Origin: Streptomyces sp. NBC_00078
GTDB lineage: Bacteria > Actinomycetota > Actinomycetes > Streptomycetales > Streptomycetaceae
Assembly (NCBI RefSeq): GCF_026343335.1
Contig: NZ_JAPELX010000001.1
Span: forward strand, 1,302,001-1,366,000
DNA length: 64,000 bases
Direction of reading: 5' to 3'
Shown piece after piece: positions 32,977-42,014 of the stretch. The translations under genes and the position numbers were made by a program. The notes under the pieces are model-generated. The model saw only the letters and a program-made list of their open reading frames with translations. It did no database searches and had not been told where the DNA came from. How positions within the stretch are numbered: position 1 is the stretch's first letter; every line of letters starts with the position of its first letter.

Positions 32977-35900
32977 CTATTTCGCGGCCACCTCGCAACG
33001 GGTCTCCCGCCGCCGGGCGGGGGCGGGCAGCACCCCCGCCGTCACGCTGTGGTCCAGGTAGCGGAAGAACAGGCCGCGGTCGAGGGGCGGGCAGGCGAGG
33101 CCGCTGCGCTCCAGGCCGGCGCGGACCCGGTCGGCGCGGACGTGCCCGAGACTCAGATCGGTCTCGGTGGCCCGGTCGGCGGAGCCGTCCTGGGCAGAGT
33201 CGAAGAAGGCGAGCGTCGTGGCCGCGACGTCGGCCGAGCCCGGCAGTTGCTCACGCCAGCGCGCCAGCGGCAGGGAGCGTACGGAATAGCCGTACTCCCG
33301 CACCCAGTCGTAGACGTCCGCAAGCCGTACGCGGGGCAGGGTGGCGTGGTTGAAGACCGGGCCGGTGGCTGTCGTGTCCGGGTTCAGGGACAGGTGGACG
33401 AGGGAACGTGCGACGAAGTCCACGGGAGTCCAGATCTCGTCCTCGTACAGCTCCGGGACGATGCCTTCGGGGATGCCCGCGCGCAGCACGCTCCACAGGA
33501 AGTCCGACTCGTTGACGTATCCCGTGTCGGCCGGCCCGATCACGCGGCCCAGTCGGTGGACGGTGACGGGCAGGCCGCGTTCGGCTGCCTGTTCCAGGAG
33601 CCGTTCGGAGGCCCATTTGGACTGTTGGTAGCCGTAGCGCAGGCCTTCGTGGGGCGGCAGGAACGCCTCCGGCACCTCGGGGCTGTGGCTCGCGGGCGGG
33701 GCCACGGAGAGGGTGGAGACGTAGTGCAGGGGCGTGGTGTTGACGGCGGCGAGGCGTAGCAGTTGCCGGGTGGACTCGGTGTTGGCGGCCCGCAGGGTGG
33801 CGTAGTCGCGCATGATGCTGACGGTCGCGGCGTTGTGGAAGATCGCGTCGCAGGTCGCGGCGAGGTCGGCCAGGGTCTCCCGGGGCAGCCCGAGATCGGC
33901 GCGGGCGAGGTCGGCGGGCAGGGCCGTCAGGCGGGCCGACGCCTGCTCGTCGAGTGTGATTCCGTGCCGGGTGAGAGCCGTGTGGATGCGGGCGGTTGCC
34001 TCGGGCACGTCGGCCGCCCGTACCGTGCAGACGATCTCGGCCCCCGTGTCGGCCAGCAGTCGGGCCGACAGGTGCGCGCCCACGAATCCGGTGGCTCCGG
34101 TGAGCAGGATGCGCCGGGGGGCGTCGCGGGCGGCGCGGCTGATGCCGGGCCGGATGCCCGGGTCGAGCCGGGTGTCGGCCAGGAGGGCCGGCGGGAGTCC
34201 GGCGGGGGCTGCGGCGCTCGGCCGTTCCGTGCCGGCGAGGAAGCGGGCCAGGGCCGCGGCGGAGGGGTGCTGGAAGAGCCAGGCGACCTTGATGTCCCGG
34301 CCGAGTTCCACGCCGAGCCGGTTGGCGGCCTGGATCGCCTGGAGGGACTGGGCGCCCAGGTCGAACACGTCGTCGTCGACCGCCACGGCCCCGGTGCCGA
34401 GGAGGCTCCGCCAGACGCCGGTGATGGTCTGCTCCAGTGGGCTCCCGGTGGTCGGTGCCCGGTGCGCGGACGGCTCGGCGAGCGCGGCCCGGTCGATCTT
34501 GCCCGAGCTGGTACGGGGCAGCCGCTCCACGAACTCGACGGCGGAGGGGATCATCGCGGCGGGCAGCCTCGCCCGCAGGTGCTCCCTGACGTCGGCGGCG
34601 GACGGTCCCGGGCCCTCGGAGACGAGGTGGGCGGCCAGGCGCCGGGTGCCGTCCGGGAGGACCTGTCCGGCGACGGCCGCTTCCCGGACCCGGGGATGGG
34701 TGAGCAGGGCGCTCTCGACCTCGGCGGGCTGCACGCGATGTCCGCTGATCTTGAACTCGGTGTCGGCCCGGCCCAGATAACGCAGTTGTCCGTCCTCGCC
34801 GATGCGGACCAGGTCGCCGGTGCGGTAGGCGCGGGGGGCGTCAGGCAGGGCCGTGAGCGGGGCGAAGCTCGCGCTGTCCGGCACGTCGGGCCGGTAGCCG
34901 TCGGCGAGGGTGGGGCCCAGCAGGTACAGCTCGCCGTCGACCACCGCCGCGCGGGTGCCGGGCAGGGGCAGGCCGATGGGGACGTCTCCGGCGGCGAGTT
35001 CGGGGTCGTGCAGGTCGGCGACGGTGGCGACCACGGTGGCCTCGGTCGGGCCGTAGGTGTTCAGCAGCGTGACCGAGGTGCCGACCGCCTTGCGCCAGCG
35101 CTCGACCCGTTCGGGCAGGGCCGCCTCGCCGCCGATGACGACGGTCCGCACCGCCTCGGGCAGGGTGGCGGCACCGGTCGAGACCGCGTAGGCGACCTCG
35201 TGCCAGTAGGCGGTGGGCAGGTCGAGGACGGTCACCCGCGACCGTGCGCAGGCGTCGAGGAAACGCGGCACCGACTCGGTCATGTCGTCGGTCCGGATCA
35301 CCAGCGTGGCCCCGGCGCACAGGGTCAGGAAGATCTCCTCCACACTGGCGTCGAAGTGCAGCGGCGCGAACTGCAGGACACGGTCCTCGCGGCGCAGCCC
35401 GTAGCGGGGTGTGGCCGCGGCGACGAAGTGGGCCAGCGCCCCGTGTCCGACGGCCACGCCCTTGGGGCGGCCGGTGGAGCCCGAGGTGTGCAGGACGTAC
35501 GCGAGATTCGTGGGTCCGGGCGGTGCGGGGGTGGCGGCGGACACGGGGGCCTGCTCGTGCAGCGGGAGTACGGTGTGGTCCGCGAAGTCGGTCGCACGGT
35601 CGCCGGTCGTCAGGACGAGCGCGGGAGCGATGTCGGCGAGCAGGCGGGCCGTGCGGTCGGCAGGCGCCTCGGGGTCGACGGGGCAGTAGACGGCGCCGGA
35701 CATCAGCACCCCGAGGACGGCGGTGACGGCGTCGGCGCCCCGGGGCAGAGCCACCGCCACCACATCGCCCCGGCGGACACCCCGGGCAGCCAGCCGGCGG
35801 GCGATGTTCCTCGCTCCACCGAAGAGTTGGGCGTAGGTGAGACGGTCCCCGGCGTGGTCGACGGCGACGGCAGCGCCCCGGCGTGCCGCGTGATCGGCGA

Positions 35901-37293
35901 TCAGGCTCAGTACCGGGCGGGCGGGCTTGGACAGCGGGCCGCCGTCCAGGACGGGAACGGCCTGATGTGCCCGAGGCCCGCCGAGCGGCCGGTCCGGGCC
36001 GGAGAGCGCCTCCGCCAGCAGGGCGAGCTGACCTTCTTGGAAGGCGGCTGTCTCGGCCTCTGTGTACAGGTCGGGGTTGGCGTCGACGGCGACGCGCAGT
36101 CCCGTGCCGTCGCCGCGGTCGTAGACGTTGACGGCGAGGTCGTCGACGGGGCCGGCGGAGACGTTGTGGACGGTGCTGGGATGCCCGGCGAACTTCAGGT
36201 CGTATTCGAAGGGCATGATGTTCACGCCCGGCCCGGACAGCCTGCGCTGGCCGCCCACCAGTTTCAGGTCGCGGCGCAACTGCTCGTAGCGGTAGCGCTG
36301 GTGGGGCAGTCCGGCGCGCAGTTCGCGTGAGAGGCGGGGGGCGAGAACGCGCAGGCTGTCGTCGGGGGTGACGGGGACGCGCAGGGGCAGGATGTTGCGG
36401 ACCATCGCGGGCACCCGCAGGGAGACCGAGCCCAGGCGGCCCATCGCGGGCAGGCTCAGCACGATCTCCGGTGCGCGGGTGAGCCGGTGGAGGTGGGCGA
36501 CGGTCACCGCGAGCAGCACCTCGGACCAGGTGACCCACAGTTCCCGGGCGACCGTGCGCAATCGGCTTGCTTCGGACGGGTCGAGGTCGGTGACGTGCCG
36601 GTGGAAGGTCCGGGCGGGCAGGGCGGAGCGGCCGGCCGGGGTGGCGACGGGCGGGTGGTCGGCGTAGCGGTCGGTCCAGTAGGTCCGGTCCTTGGTGTGG
36701 CGGGCGGAGTCGCGGTAGGCGGCCTCCTCTGCGCGGACGGACTCCAGGGTGCCGAAGCCGCTCTCCGGTACGGGTTCGCCGGCCACAAAAGCGCTGTACA
36801 CCTCGGCGACGCGCCGGGCCACGAGGGAGAGACCGAAGCCGTCGAGGGCGATGTGGTGGACGCGGTGGTACCAGAGGAACTCCTGCGGTGCGGTGCGCAG
36901 CAGGGCGTGGCCGAAGACCGGGCCTCGGGTGAGGTCGACGGGGCGGGCCATGTCCTGGTCCATCCAGGCCAGGGCGGCGGCGTGCGGGTCGGGGTCGTCC
37001 GTGAGGTCGGCGATGTGGGTGCGCCAGTCACCGGCCGGGGTGGCGGTCTGCCGGGGGCGGCCGGTGTCGTCGGTGTCGAAGGTGACGTTCAGGGCCTCGG
37101 TCTCGGCGACGACGTGGTGCAGGGCCCGGTCGAAGACGGCCGGGTCGACGGGGCCGGTGATGCGCAGGTACTCGGCGGTGTTGTAGGCGGGGCTGTCCGC
37201 GTCGAGCTGCTGGCCGGCCCAGATGCCCTCCTGGGCGGCCAACAGGGGACGGTGCTCGGGCGCGGGCATGGTCCGGCGGTCAGGCGTCGGCAT
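32977..37293 (-). CDS. scoA: isonitrile lipopeptide NRPS: condensation-adenylation-thiolation-reductase
   Basis: A 1438-residue single-module NRPS. The condensation domain (about 15-430) has HHIALDG; the adenylation domain (about 460-940) has LHTSGSTGRPKG, NTYGPTEATVVATV and GRADTEFKISGHRVQPAEVE; the carrier (about 965-1035) has LGAQSLQA with the phosphopantetheine Ser; the terminal reductase (about 1060-1420) has LLTGATGFVGAH and YGYQQSKWASERL. There is no thioesterase, so release is reductive, as in ScoA of Streptomyces and Mycobacterium Nrp. The enzyme joins isonitrile acyl chains to an amino acid, lysine in the studied cases. It overlaps the ACP gene by 14 nt. The amino acid specificity was not decoded. 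Confidence 0.92.
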   Translation of the reverse strand: MPTPDRRTMPAPEHRPLLAAQEGIWAGQQLDADSPAYNTAEYLRITGPVDPAVFDRALHHVVAETEALNVTFDTDDTGRPRQTATPAGDWRTHIADLTDDPDPHAAALAWMDQDMARPVDLTRGPVFGHALLRTAPQEFLWYHRVHHIALDGFGLSLVARRVAEVYSAFVAGEPVPESGFGTLESVRAEEAAYRDSARHTKDRTYWTDRYADHPPVATPAGRSALPARTFHRHVTDLDPSEASRLRTVARELWVTWSEVLLAVTVAHLHRLTRAPEIVLSLPAMGRLGSVSLRVPAMVRNILPLRVPVTPDDSLRVLAPRLSRELRAGLPHQRYRYEQLRRDLKLVGGQRRLSGPGVNIMPFEYDLKFAGHPSTVHNVSAGPVDDLAVNVYDRGDGTGLRVAVDANPDLYTEAETAAFQEGQLALLAEALSGPDRPLGGPRAHQAVPVLDGGPLSKPARPVLSLIADHAARRGAAVAVDHAGDRLTYAQLFGGARNIARRLAARGVRRGDVVAVALPRGADAVTAVLGVLMSGAVYCPVDPEAPADRTARLLADIAPALVLTTGDRATDFADHTVLPLHEQAPVSAATPAPPGPTNLAYVLHTSGSTGRPKGVAVGHGALAHFVAAATPRYGLRREDRVLQFAPLHFDASVEEIFLTLCAGATLVIRTDDMTESVPRFLDACARSRVTVLDLPTAYWHEVAYAVSTGAATLPEAVRTVVIGGEAALPERVERWRKAVGTSVTLLNTYGPTEATVVATVADLHDPELAAGDVPIGLPLPGTRAAVVDGELYLLGPTLADGYRPDVPDSASFAPLTALPDAPRAYRTGDLVRIGEDGQLRYLGRADTEFKISGHRVQPAEVESALLTHPRVREAAVAGQVLPDGTRRLAAHLVSEGPGPSAADVREHLRARLPAAMIPSAVEFVERLPRTSSGKIDRAALAEPSAHRAPTTGSPLEQTITGVWRSLLGTGAVAVDDDVFDLGAQSLQAIQAANRLGVELGRDIKVAWLFQHPSAAALARFLAGTERPSAAAPAGLPPALLADTRLDPGIRPGISRAARDAPRRILLTGATGFVGAHLSARLLADTGAEIVCTVRAADVPEATARIHTALTRHGITLDEQASARLTALPADLARADLGLPRETLADLAATCDAIFHNAATVSIMRDYATLRAANTESTRQLLRLAAVNTTPLHYVSTLSVAPPASHSPEVPEAFLPPHEGLRYGYQQSKWASERLLEQAAERGLPVTVHRLGRVIGPADTGYVNESDFLWSVLRAGIPEGIVPELYEDEIWTPVDFVARSLVHLSLNPDTTATGPVFNHATLPRVRLADVYDWVREYGYSVRSLPLARWREQLPGSADVAATTLAFFDSAQDGSADRATETDLSLGHVRADRVRAGLERSGLACPPLDRGLFFRYLDHSVTAGVLPAPARRRETRCEVAAK

Positions 37294-37537
37294 GGTCGGC
37301 TCCCCGTGTGCGTTCGGTGAGGAGCTGCCACCACTGGGCGAAGGAGGTGCGCTCGGCGAGTTCGACGAAGGTCACGTCGGCACCCGCCGCCTGCCAGCGT
37401 TCCAGCAGGGTGACGATGCGCAGCGAGTCCAGCCCGGCGTCCAGCGGGCTGTCCTCCAGGTCGACTTCACCGGGCTCCAGGAACAGGCACTCCGCCAGGT
37501 CGGCGCGGAAGCTGTCCAGGGTGAGGGGTTCGGGCAT
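37280..37537 (-). CDS. scoB: acyl carrier protein for isonitrile acyl transfer
   Basis: An 85-residue carrier protein with phosphopantetheine site DAGLDSLRIVTLLE (Ser about residue 38). It corresponds to ScoB/Rv0100, which receives the acyl group from the AMP ligase and passes it to the NRPS condensation domain. A GAGAGAG ribosome binding site precedes the ATG, and the 3' end overlaps the NRPS start. It is one of two carrier proteins in this cluster; the other is fused to the dioxygenase. Confidence 0.9.
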   Translation of the reverse strand: MPEPLTLDSFRADLAECLFLEPGEVDLEDSPLDAGLDSLRIVTLLERWQAAGADVTFVELAERTSFAQWWQLLTERTRGADHADA

Positions 37538-37632
37538 GGGGGCTCTCTCTCAGTGACTCGTCCGGTGGTGTGCCGGGGCTCGCCGGGCTGCCCGCGCCGA
37601 TGGCCGACACGGCAATGGCGCGGGCGGATCGG

Positions 37633-39216
37633 TCAGTTGACCTTGCGCGCGGAGTCGCTCCAGAAGCGGTCGCGCAGTTCGCGGCGGAGGATCTTGCCGC
37701 TGGGGTTGCGCGGGACGTGGTCGGTGAACTCGTAGCTCGCGGGCAGTTTGAACGCGGCCAGGCGCGGCACGAGGAAGGTGTGCAGGTCCCGGGGGCTGGG
37801 CCGCTGGCCTGGCGCAGGGACGACGAAGGCGTGCACCTTCTCGCCCCAGCGCTCGTCGGGAATGCCGACCACGACCGCCTCCCCGACCCCGGGGTGGTGT
37901 TCCAGGACGTTCTCGATCTCCGCGGGGTAGACGTTCTCGCCCGCGACGAGGATGGCGTCCTTGATGCGGTCGCGGATGAAGACGTAGCCGTCCTCGTCGA
38001 GGTAGCCGGCGTCCCCGGTGTGGATCCAGCCGTCGACGAGCGTCTCGGCGGTCTTGTCGGGCAGTCTCCAGTACTCGACCATCCGGGCCGGGGTGTGCAG
38101 GCAGACCTCGCCGACCGCGCCCGGGGGCTGTTCTCGGCCCTGGTCGTCGATGACCTTGGCGCGTACGCCCGGGTAGGGGTGGCCGGCGGCCTGCATGCGC
38201 GACCCGCCCGGGACATGCGCGGCCGGGGGCAGGCAGACAGCGGTGTTGCCGGTCTCCGTCAGGCCGTAGATCTGGGCGAACTCGCAGTCCAGGAGGGCGA
38301 GGCTCTCCTCCAGCAGCGCTTCGGAGATCGGGGAGCCGCCGTACACGGTCTTGCGCAGGGTGATGAAGTCCTTCGCGCTCACCCCGGGTTCTGTGAGCAT
38401 CATGCGCAACATCGCCGGGACCACGCAGGCGGTGGTGATGCCGAGGTCGCGGATGAGGTCGATGGCCTGCCGGGCGGCGAAGGCGCGCATCGCCACCACC
38501 GTCGTCCCGGCGTTGAAGTTCTGGGTGGCCCACCACAGTCCGCCGACGTGGAAGCCGGGTATGCCGATCAGGGCGATGTCGCCCGCTCGCCAGTCGATCC
38601 AGTCCAGTCCCTCGCTCGCGAGGCCGTCGCGGATCGCGAAGAAGCTGCGGTGGGCGAGGACCACGCCCTTGGGCAGGCCGGTGGTGCCGCTGGTGTAGAG
38701 CTGGGCGACCGGGGTGTCCGGGCCGGCCTCGAACTCCGTCTCGCTGTCCGGGTGCCCGGCCCGCCAGGTGGTGATCGAGGTCACCGGTACGACGGTCTCC
38801 GGCGGCTTTGTGGGCATGGCCTCGACGATCGGGGCGAACTCGTCCTCCAGGAACAGCAGCCGGGTGCCGGAGTCCTGGAGGATGTGGCTCACCTCGGGGG
38901 CGGTGAGCCGCCAGTTGACCGGGACCAGCACGGTGCCGGTCTTGGCACAGGCGAAGAGGGCCTCGTAGTAGTGCTCGGACTCCTTGCCCAGGTAGGCCAC
39001 CCGGTCGCCCTCGGTGAGCCCGGCGGCCCGCAGGGCGTGCGCCATACGGTTGCTGTGGTGGTGCAGGTCCCCGTAGGTCAGGTTGCGGTCCTCGCAGATG
39101 ACCGCCGTGGCGTCCGGCTGCCGGGCGGCGTGGAAGCGGGTGGTGTGGACGAGGGTGCTCAGTTCGGCGTGGTGGAGCCTGGTGCCCTTCGGCTGCGGCG
39201 CCGTGGATGTCTCCAT
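37633..39216 (-). CDS. scoC: fatty acyl-AMP ligase (FadD10/ScoC type)
   Basis: A 527-residue ANL-superfamily ligase with AMP-binding motif LYTSGTTGLPKGV, YGLTETGNTA, TGDAGYLDEDGY and the C-terminal NPSGKILRREL lysine. It activates a free fatty acid, or an isonitrile fatty acid, as acyl-AMP and loads it onto an ACP. The position between the FcoT-like enzyme and the ACP is the same as fadD10 in the mycobacterial cluster. It lies 95 nt upstream of the ACP gene. Confidence 0.9.
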   Translation of the reverse strand: METSTAPQPKGTRLHHAELSTLVHTTRFHAARQPDATAVICEDRNLTYGDLHHHSNRMAHALRAAGLTEGDRVAYLGKESEHYYEALFACAKTGTVLVPVNWRLTAPEVSHILQDSGTRLLFLEDEFAPIVEAMPTKPPETVVPVTSITTWRAGHPDSETEFEAGPDTPVAQLYTSGTTGLPKGVVLAHRSFFAIRDGLASEGLDWIDWRAGDIALIGIPGFHVGGLWWATQNFNAGTTVVAMRAFAARQAIDLIRDLGITTACVVPAMLRMMLTEPGVSAKDFITLRKTVYGGSPISEALLEESLALLDCEFAQIYGLTETGNTAVCLPPAAHVPGGSRMQAAGHPYPGVRAKVIDDQGREQPPGAVGEVCLHTPARMVEYWRLPDKTAETLVDGWIHTGDAGYLDEDGYVFIRDRIKDAILVAGENVYPAEIENVLEHHPGVGEAVVVGIPDERWGEKVHAFVVPAPGQRPSPRDLHTFLVPRLAAFKLPASYEFTDHVPRNPSGKILRRELRDRFWSDSARKVN

Positions 39217-39238
39217 GAAAGCTCTGCCTCCGGTGGGG

Positions 39239-39787
39239 TCAGGGGATGTTGACGAATGCGAGGGTTGCCTCGCCGTCGCTCCGGCCGCCGTGGGCGTCCT
39301 GGTAGCGGAAGACGGTCTGGGCGTGGAGGAAGGGGCTGCCGCCGCCGGGGGTCCGCCGGGTCACGGAGCGAAATTCCATCTCCCCTGTGAATTGACGGGG
39401 GTTGACGGGCCGCCGGAAGTTCGAGGCGAAGCGGGCGATGAGGATGTCAGGAAGCTGGTGGCGCCAGAAGTCGTCGAGGGTCCAGTCCTCGAAGCCGGTC
39501 AGCAGCCCTTCCTTCACGGACTTGGCGACCAGGTAGTACATCATCTGGTTGTAGGCGATGTTGACCTCGACCGAGTTCAGATGGCCGGTGTCGTCGATGT
39601 AGCAGGACTCCTCGATCGCGAACGCGCAGCGTGCGGAGGCGAGTCCGGCTGCGGCCGTGACCTCGGCCGACTTCAGGTACTTGCAGTGCTCCTTGTAGGG
39701 CACCAGGACCCGGGCCAGCAGTTCCTCGTCGGTGGGGAACGACCGCTGGGGCGGGGCGTCGGCGCGGGCGGTGGCGGGCGCGGTCAC
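39239..39787 (-). CDS. scoD: FcoT/ScoD-type hotdog enzyme of isonitrile biosynthesis
   Basis: A 182-residue hotdog-fold protein with [34 protein letters not shown] and HAQTVFRY, matching the ScoD/FcoT (Rv0098) group rather than generic thioesterases. In the characterised pathway ScoD adds glycine to an alpha,beta-unsaturated acyl-ACP and releases the N-carboxymethyl-3-amino acid, the substrate of ScoE. GTG 39787 overlaps the dioxygenase stop by 4 nt (GTGA), so they are tightly coupled. Confidence 0.88.
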   Translation of the reverse strand: MTAPATARADAPPQRSFPTDEELLARVLVPYKEHCKYLKSAEVTAAAGLASARCAFAIEESCYIDDTGHLNSVEVNIAYNQMMYYLVAKSVKEGLLTGFEDWTLDDFWRHQLPDILIARFASNFRRPVNPRQFTGEMEFRSVTRRTPGGGSPFLHAQTVFRYQDAHGGRSDGEATLAFVNIP

Positions 39788-40926
39788 GCGGCGCGCATCC
39801 CGTCGTAGAGCCTGCGCTCGTCGTGGACGGTGACGCGGTGGGAGACAGTGGGCTCCGGGGTGGTGGTGTGGCGGGCGCGGTGGATGAGGCTGCGGTTGTC
39901 CCAGACCAGCAGGTCGCCCTTCTCGAAGCTCTGCAGGTGGATGCCCTCGTGCTCGAAGGTGTCGTCGAGCTGGCCGGTGGCCTCGAAGAGCCGCTTGAGG
40001 AGCTCTTCGTCGAGCGGTTCGCCGTCCTCGTTCTCGATGCCGACGGTGAAGCCCTCGCTGATGTAGAGGACCGTTTCGCCGGTCATGGGGTGGGTGAAGG
40101 TGGTGGGCTGGACGACGGGCGGGGTCTTCGTCTCGACCTCTTCGATGATCTCGGAGATCGGGCGGTAGACGTCGTGCGGCCGGATCTTGAAGTACTTGCG
40201 CACCGAGTGGCGGCAGCGCGTCCCGGCGATCTCCTTCTTCAGCTCGGCCGGCAGCTTCTCGTACGCCCGGCCCATGTCGATGAAGTAGGTGCCGCGGTTC
40301 TTCTCGGGGACGACCTGGGGGTAGATGAGGGTGATGCCGAAGGGGTCGGGCATGAACTGGTAGTCGGCGTGCCAGAACTTGCCGGTCTTCGGCACACCCA
40401 TCTGCCTGCCGTTCTCCGGGACGTTGGAGGAGACGAATATCTCCGGGACGTCCGGGTGCTTGTACATCGGCTCGTAGTACGTCTCGGGGCGGCCGAGACG
40501 CTTGCCCAGGGCGAGGAACTGCTCGGGGGTGAGGTCCTGGCCCTTCAGGACGGCGATCTTCTTCGTGTAGACGGCCGCCTTGAGGGCCTCGATGTCCGCC
40601 TCGGAGGCGGTGGTGTGGTCGAAGTCCTCGACGGTGACACCGAGCGCGGCTCCCAGCTGGTCCTTGATCTGCATGGCTGCGGTCCTCTCGTGGGGTTCGG
40701 TGCGGCGGGAGTCGACCAGGTCGGCGATCTGGCCGAGGGTGAGGTCGGGCTGGAGTTCGTCGTCGCCGACGGTGACGCCGAGGTCGCGTTCGATGCGGAT
40801 GCTGATCTCGACCGTCGTCAGGGAGTCCACGTCCAGCGCGCCGAGGGTGGCCTCGGGACGGATCAGGTCCGCGGGGACGTCGTGCAGATGGACGATGACG
40901 GCGACGATCTGCTCGTAGGTGGTCAT
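39784..40926 (-). CDS. scoE: ACP fused in frame to the isonitrile-forming Fe(II)/2-oxoglutarate oxygenase
   Basis: A continuous 380-codon frame. Residues about 1-80 are an acyl carrier protein ([15 protein letters not shown], Ser about residue 34). After a linker ([12 protein letters not shown]) the rest, starting [12 protein letters not shown], is a TauD-family oxygenase with the iron motif FWHADYQF and C-terminal [10 protein letters not shown] plus the oxoglutarate Arg. This is ScoE/Rv0097-like, which oxidatively decarboxylates an N-carboxymethyl amino acid to an isonitrile. A GAGAGGA sequence before MQIKDQ (ATG at 40674) could allow internal initiation, giving fused and free enzyme. ATGA overlap with the FabH-like gene sets the ACP start. 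Confidence 0.88.
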   Translation of the reverse strand: MTTYEQIVAVIVHLHDVPADLIRPEATLGALDVDSLTTVEISIRIERDLGVTVGDDELQPDLTLGQIADLVDSRRTEPHERTAAMQIKDQLGAALGVTVEDFDHTTASEADIEALKAAVYTKKIAVLKGQDLTPEQFLALGKRLGRPETYYEPMYKHPDVPEIFVSSNVPENGRQMGVPKTGKFWHADYQFMPDPFGITLIYPQVVPEKNRGTYFIDMGRAYEKLPAELKKEIAGTRCRHSVRKYFKIRPHDVYRPISEIIEEVETKTPPVVQPTTFTHPMTGETVLYISEGFTVGIENEDGEPLDEELLKRLFEATGQLDDTFEHEGIHLQSFEKGDLLVWDNRSLIHRARHTTTPEPTVSHRVTVHDERRLYDGMRAA

Positions 40927-41972
40927 GGTGTGGTCCGTTCCGGTTGCGGGTGCGGGGCGAGTTCGGGCCAGGTCGTCAGGCAGGAGCCCCAGGTGAGGCC
41001 GCCGCCGAAGGCGGTGAGCAGGAGGCGGTCGCCGGGGCGGATCCGCCGGTGGGCCACGGCGTCGGCCAGGGCGAGCGGGATGGAGGCGGCTCCGGTGTTG
41101 CCGACCGCGTCGACGTTGGCCACGCAACGCTCCCGCGGCAGGCCCAGGTCGTCGGCGACGGAGTGCAGGATGCGCAGGTTGGCCTGGTGGGGCACGAAGT
41201 GGTCGACGTCGCCGGTCTTCCACCCGGCCCGGTCCAGGGTCGCCCTGGCCGAGGCGGCCATGCGGGTCACCGCGTGCCGGTAGACCTCCTTGCCGCGCAT
41301 CGCGAAGTACCGGTCAGCGTGGGTGGGTTCGCCTCCGGTGGCACGCTGGCGGGAGCCGCCGGCGGCGACCGTGATCAGGTCTTCGTGGGCGCCGTCGCTG
41401 CCGAGGTCGAAGTGGCCGACCGCGCCGGCCTCGTCCGCGTCTCCCGCGCGCAGGACGACCGCGCCGGCGCCGTCCCCGAAGATGATGGCGTTGGTGCGGT
41501 CCAGCGGGTCGACGATGGTGGAGTAGGTGTCCGCGCCGATCAGCAGCACCCGGCGGGCGACCCCGGCGGCGATCAGCCCGGCGGCTGTTGCGAGGCCGTA
41601 CACGAAACCCGTACACACCGCGCCGACATCGAAGGCCGCCGCCCCCGCGAGGCCGAGGCGGGTGGCCACCACGGGCGCGGTGGCGGGGCAGGGACGGTCC
41701 GGAGTGGTCGTGGTGACGATCACCGCGTCAGCGGGGGCGCCACCGGCAGAGCGCAGGGCGAGCCGACCCGCTTCGACGGCGAGGTCGGAGGTGGCCTGGC
41801 CGGGCTCGGCGACGTGCCGACTGCGAATCCCGGTGCGGGTACGGATCCAGGCGTCGTCGGTGTCCAGCCGCTCGGCGAGTTCGTCGTTGGTGACCACACG
41901 GGGCGGCACCCATCCGGCCAGTCCGCACAGGACGGCCGCCGGGCCCGGCGGGCTGGGGGTGTTGCTGGGCAC
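40923..41972 (-). CDS. FabH-like 3-oxoacyl-ACP synthase III
   Basis: A 349-residue thiolase-fold enzyme. The triad is visible: Cys in [12 protein letters not shown], His in [10 protein letters not shown] and Asn in [12 protein letters not shown]. It condenses an acyl-CoA with a malonyl-ACP to start or extend an acyl chain. It is coupled by 4 nt to the ACP-oxygenase gene, so it likely works on that ACP. I do not recall a KAS III in the minimal scoA-E set, so this cluster may build its own acyl precursor. The usual start is ATG 41972, 42 nt from the MFS gene stop. Confidence 0.9.
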   Translation of the reverse strand: MPSNTPSPPGPAAVLCGLAGWVPPRVVTNDELAERLDTDDAWIRTRTGIRSRHVAEPGQATSDLAVEAGRLALRSAGGAPADAVIVTTTTPDRPCPATAPVVATRLGLAGAAAFDVGAVCTGFVYGLATAAGLIAAGVARRVLLIGADTYSTIVDPLDRTNAIIFGDGAGAVVLRAGDADEAGAVGHFDLGSDGAHEDLITVAAGGSRQRATGGEPTHADRYFAMRGKEVYRHAVTRMAASARATLDRAGWKTGDVDHFVPHQANLRILHSVADDLGLPRERCVANVDAVGNTGAASIPLALADAVAHRRIRPGDRLLLTAFGGGLTWGSCLTTWPELAPHPQPERTTP

Positions 41973-42014
41973 AGCTGTTCTCCTCGTGGGGTGAGAAGGG
42001 GGTGGGTGAGGCGT

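Noticed and set aside
33763..36330. An 855-codon plus-strand open frame
   Set aside because: It is antisense to the NRPS gene with low-complexity product; no motif and no start context.
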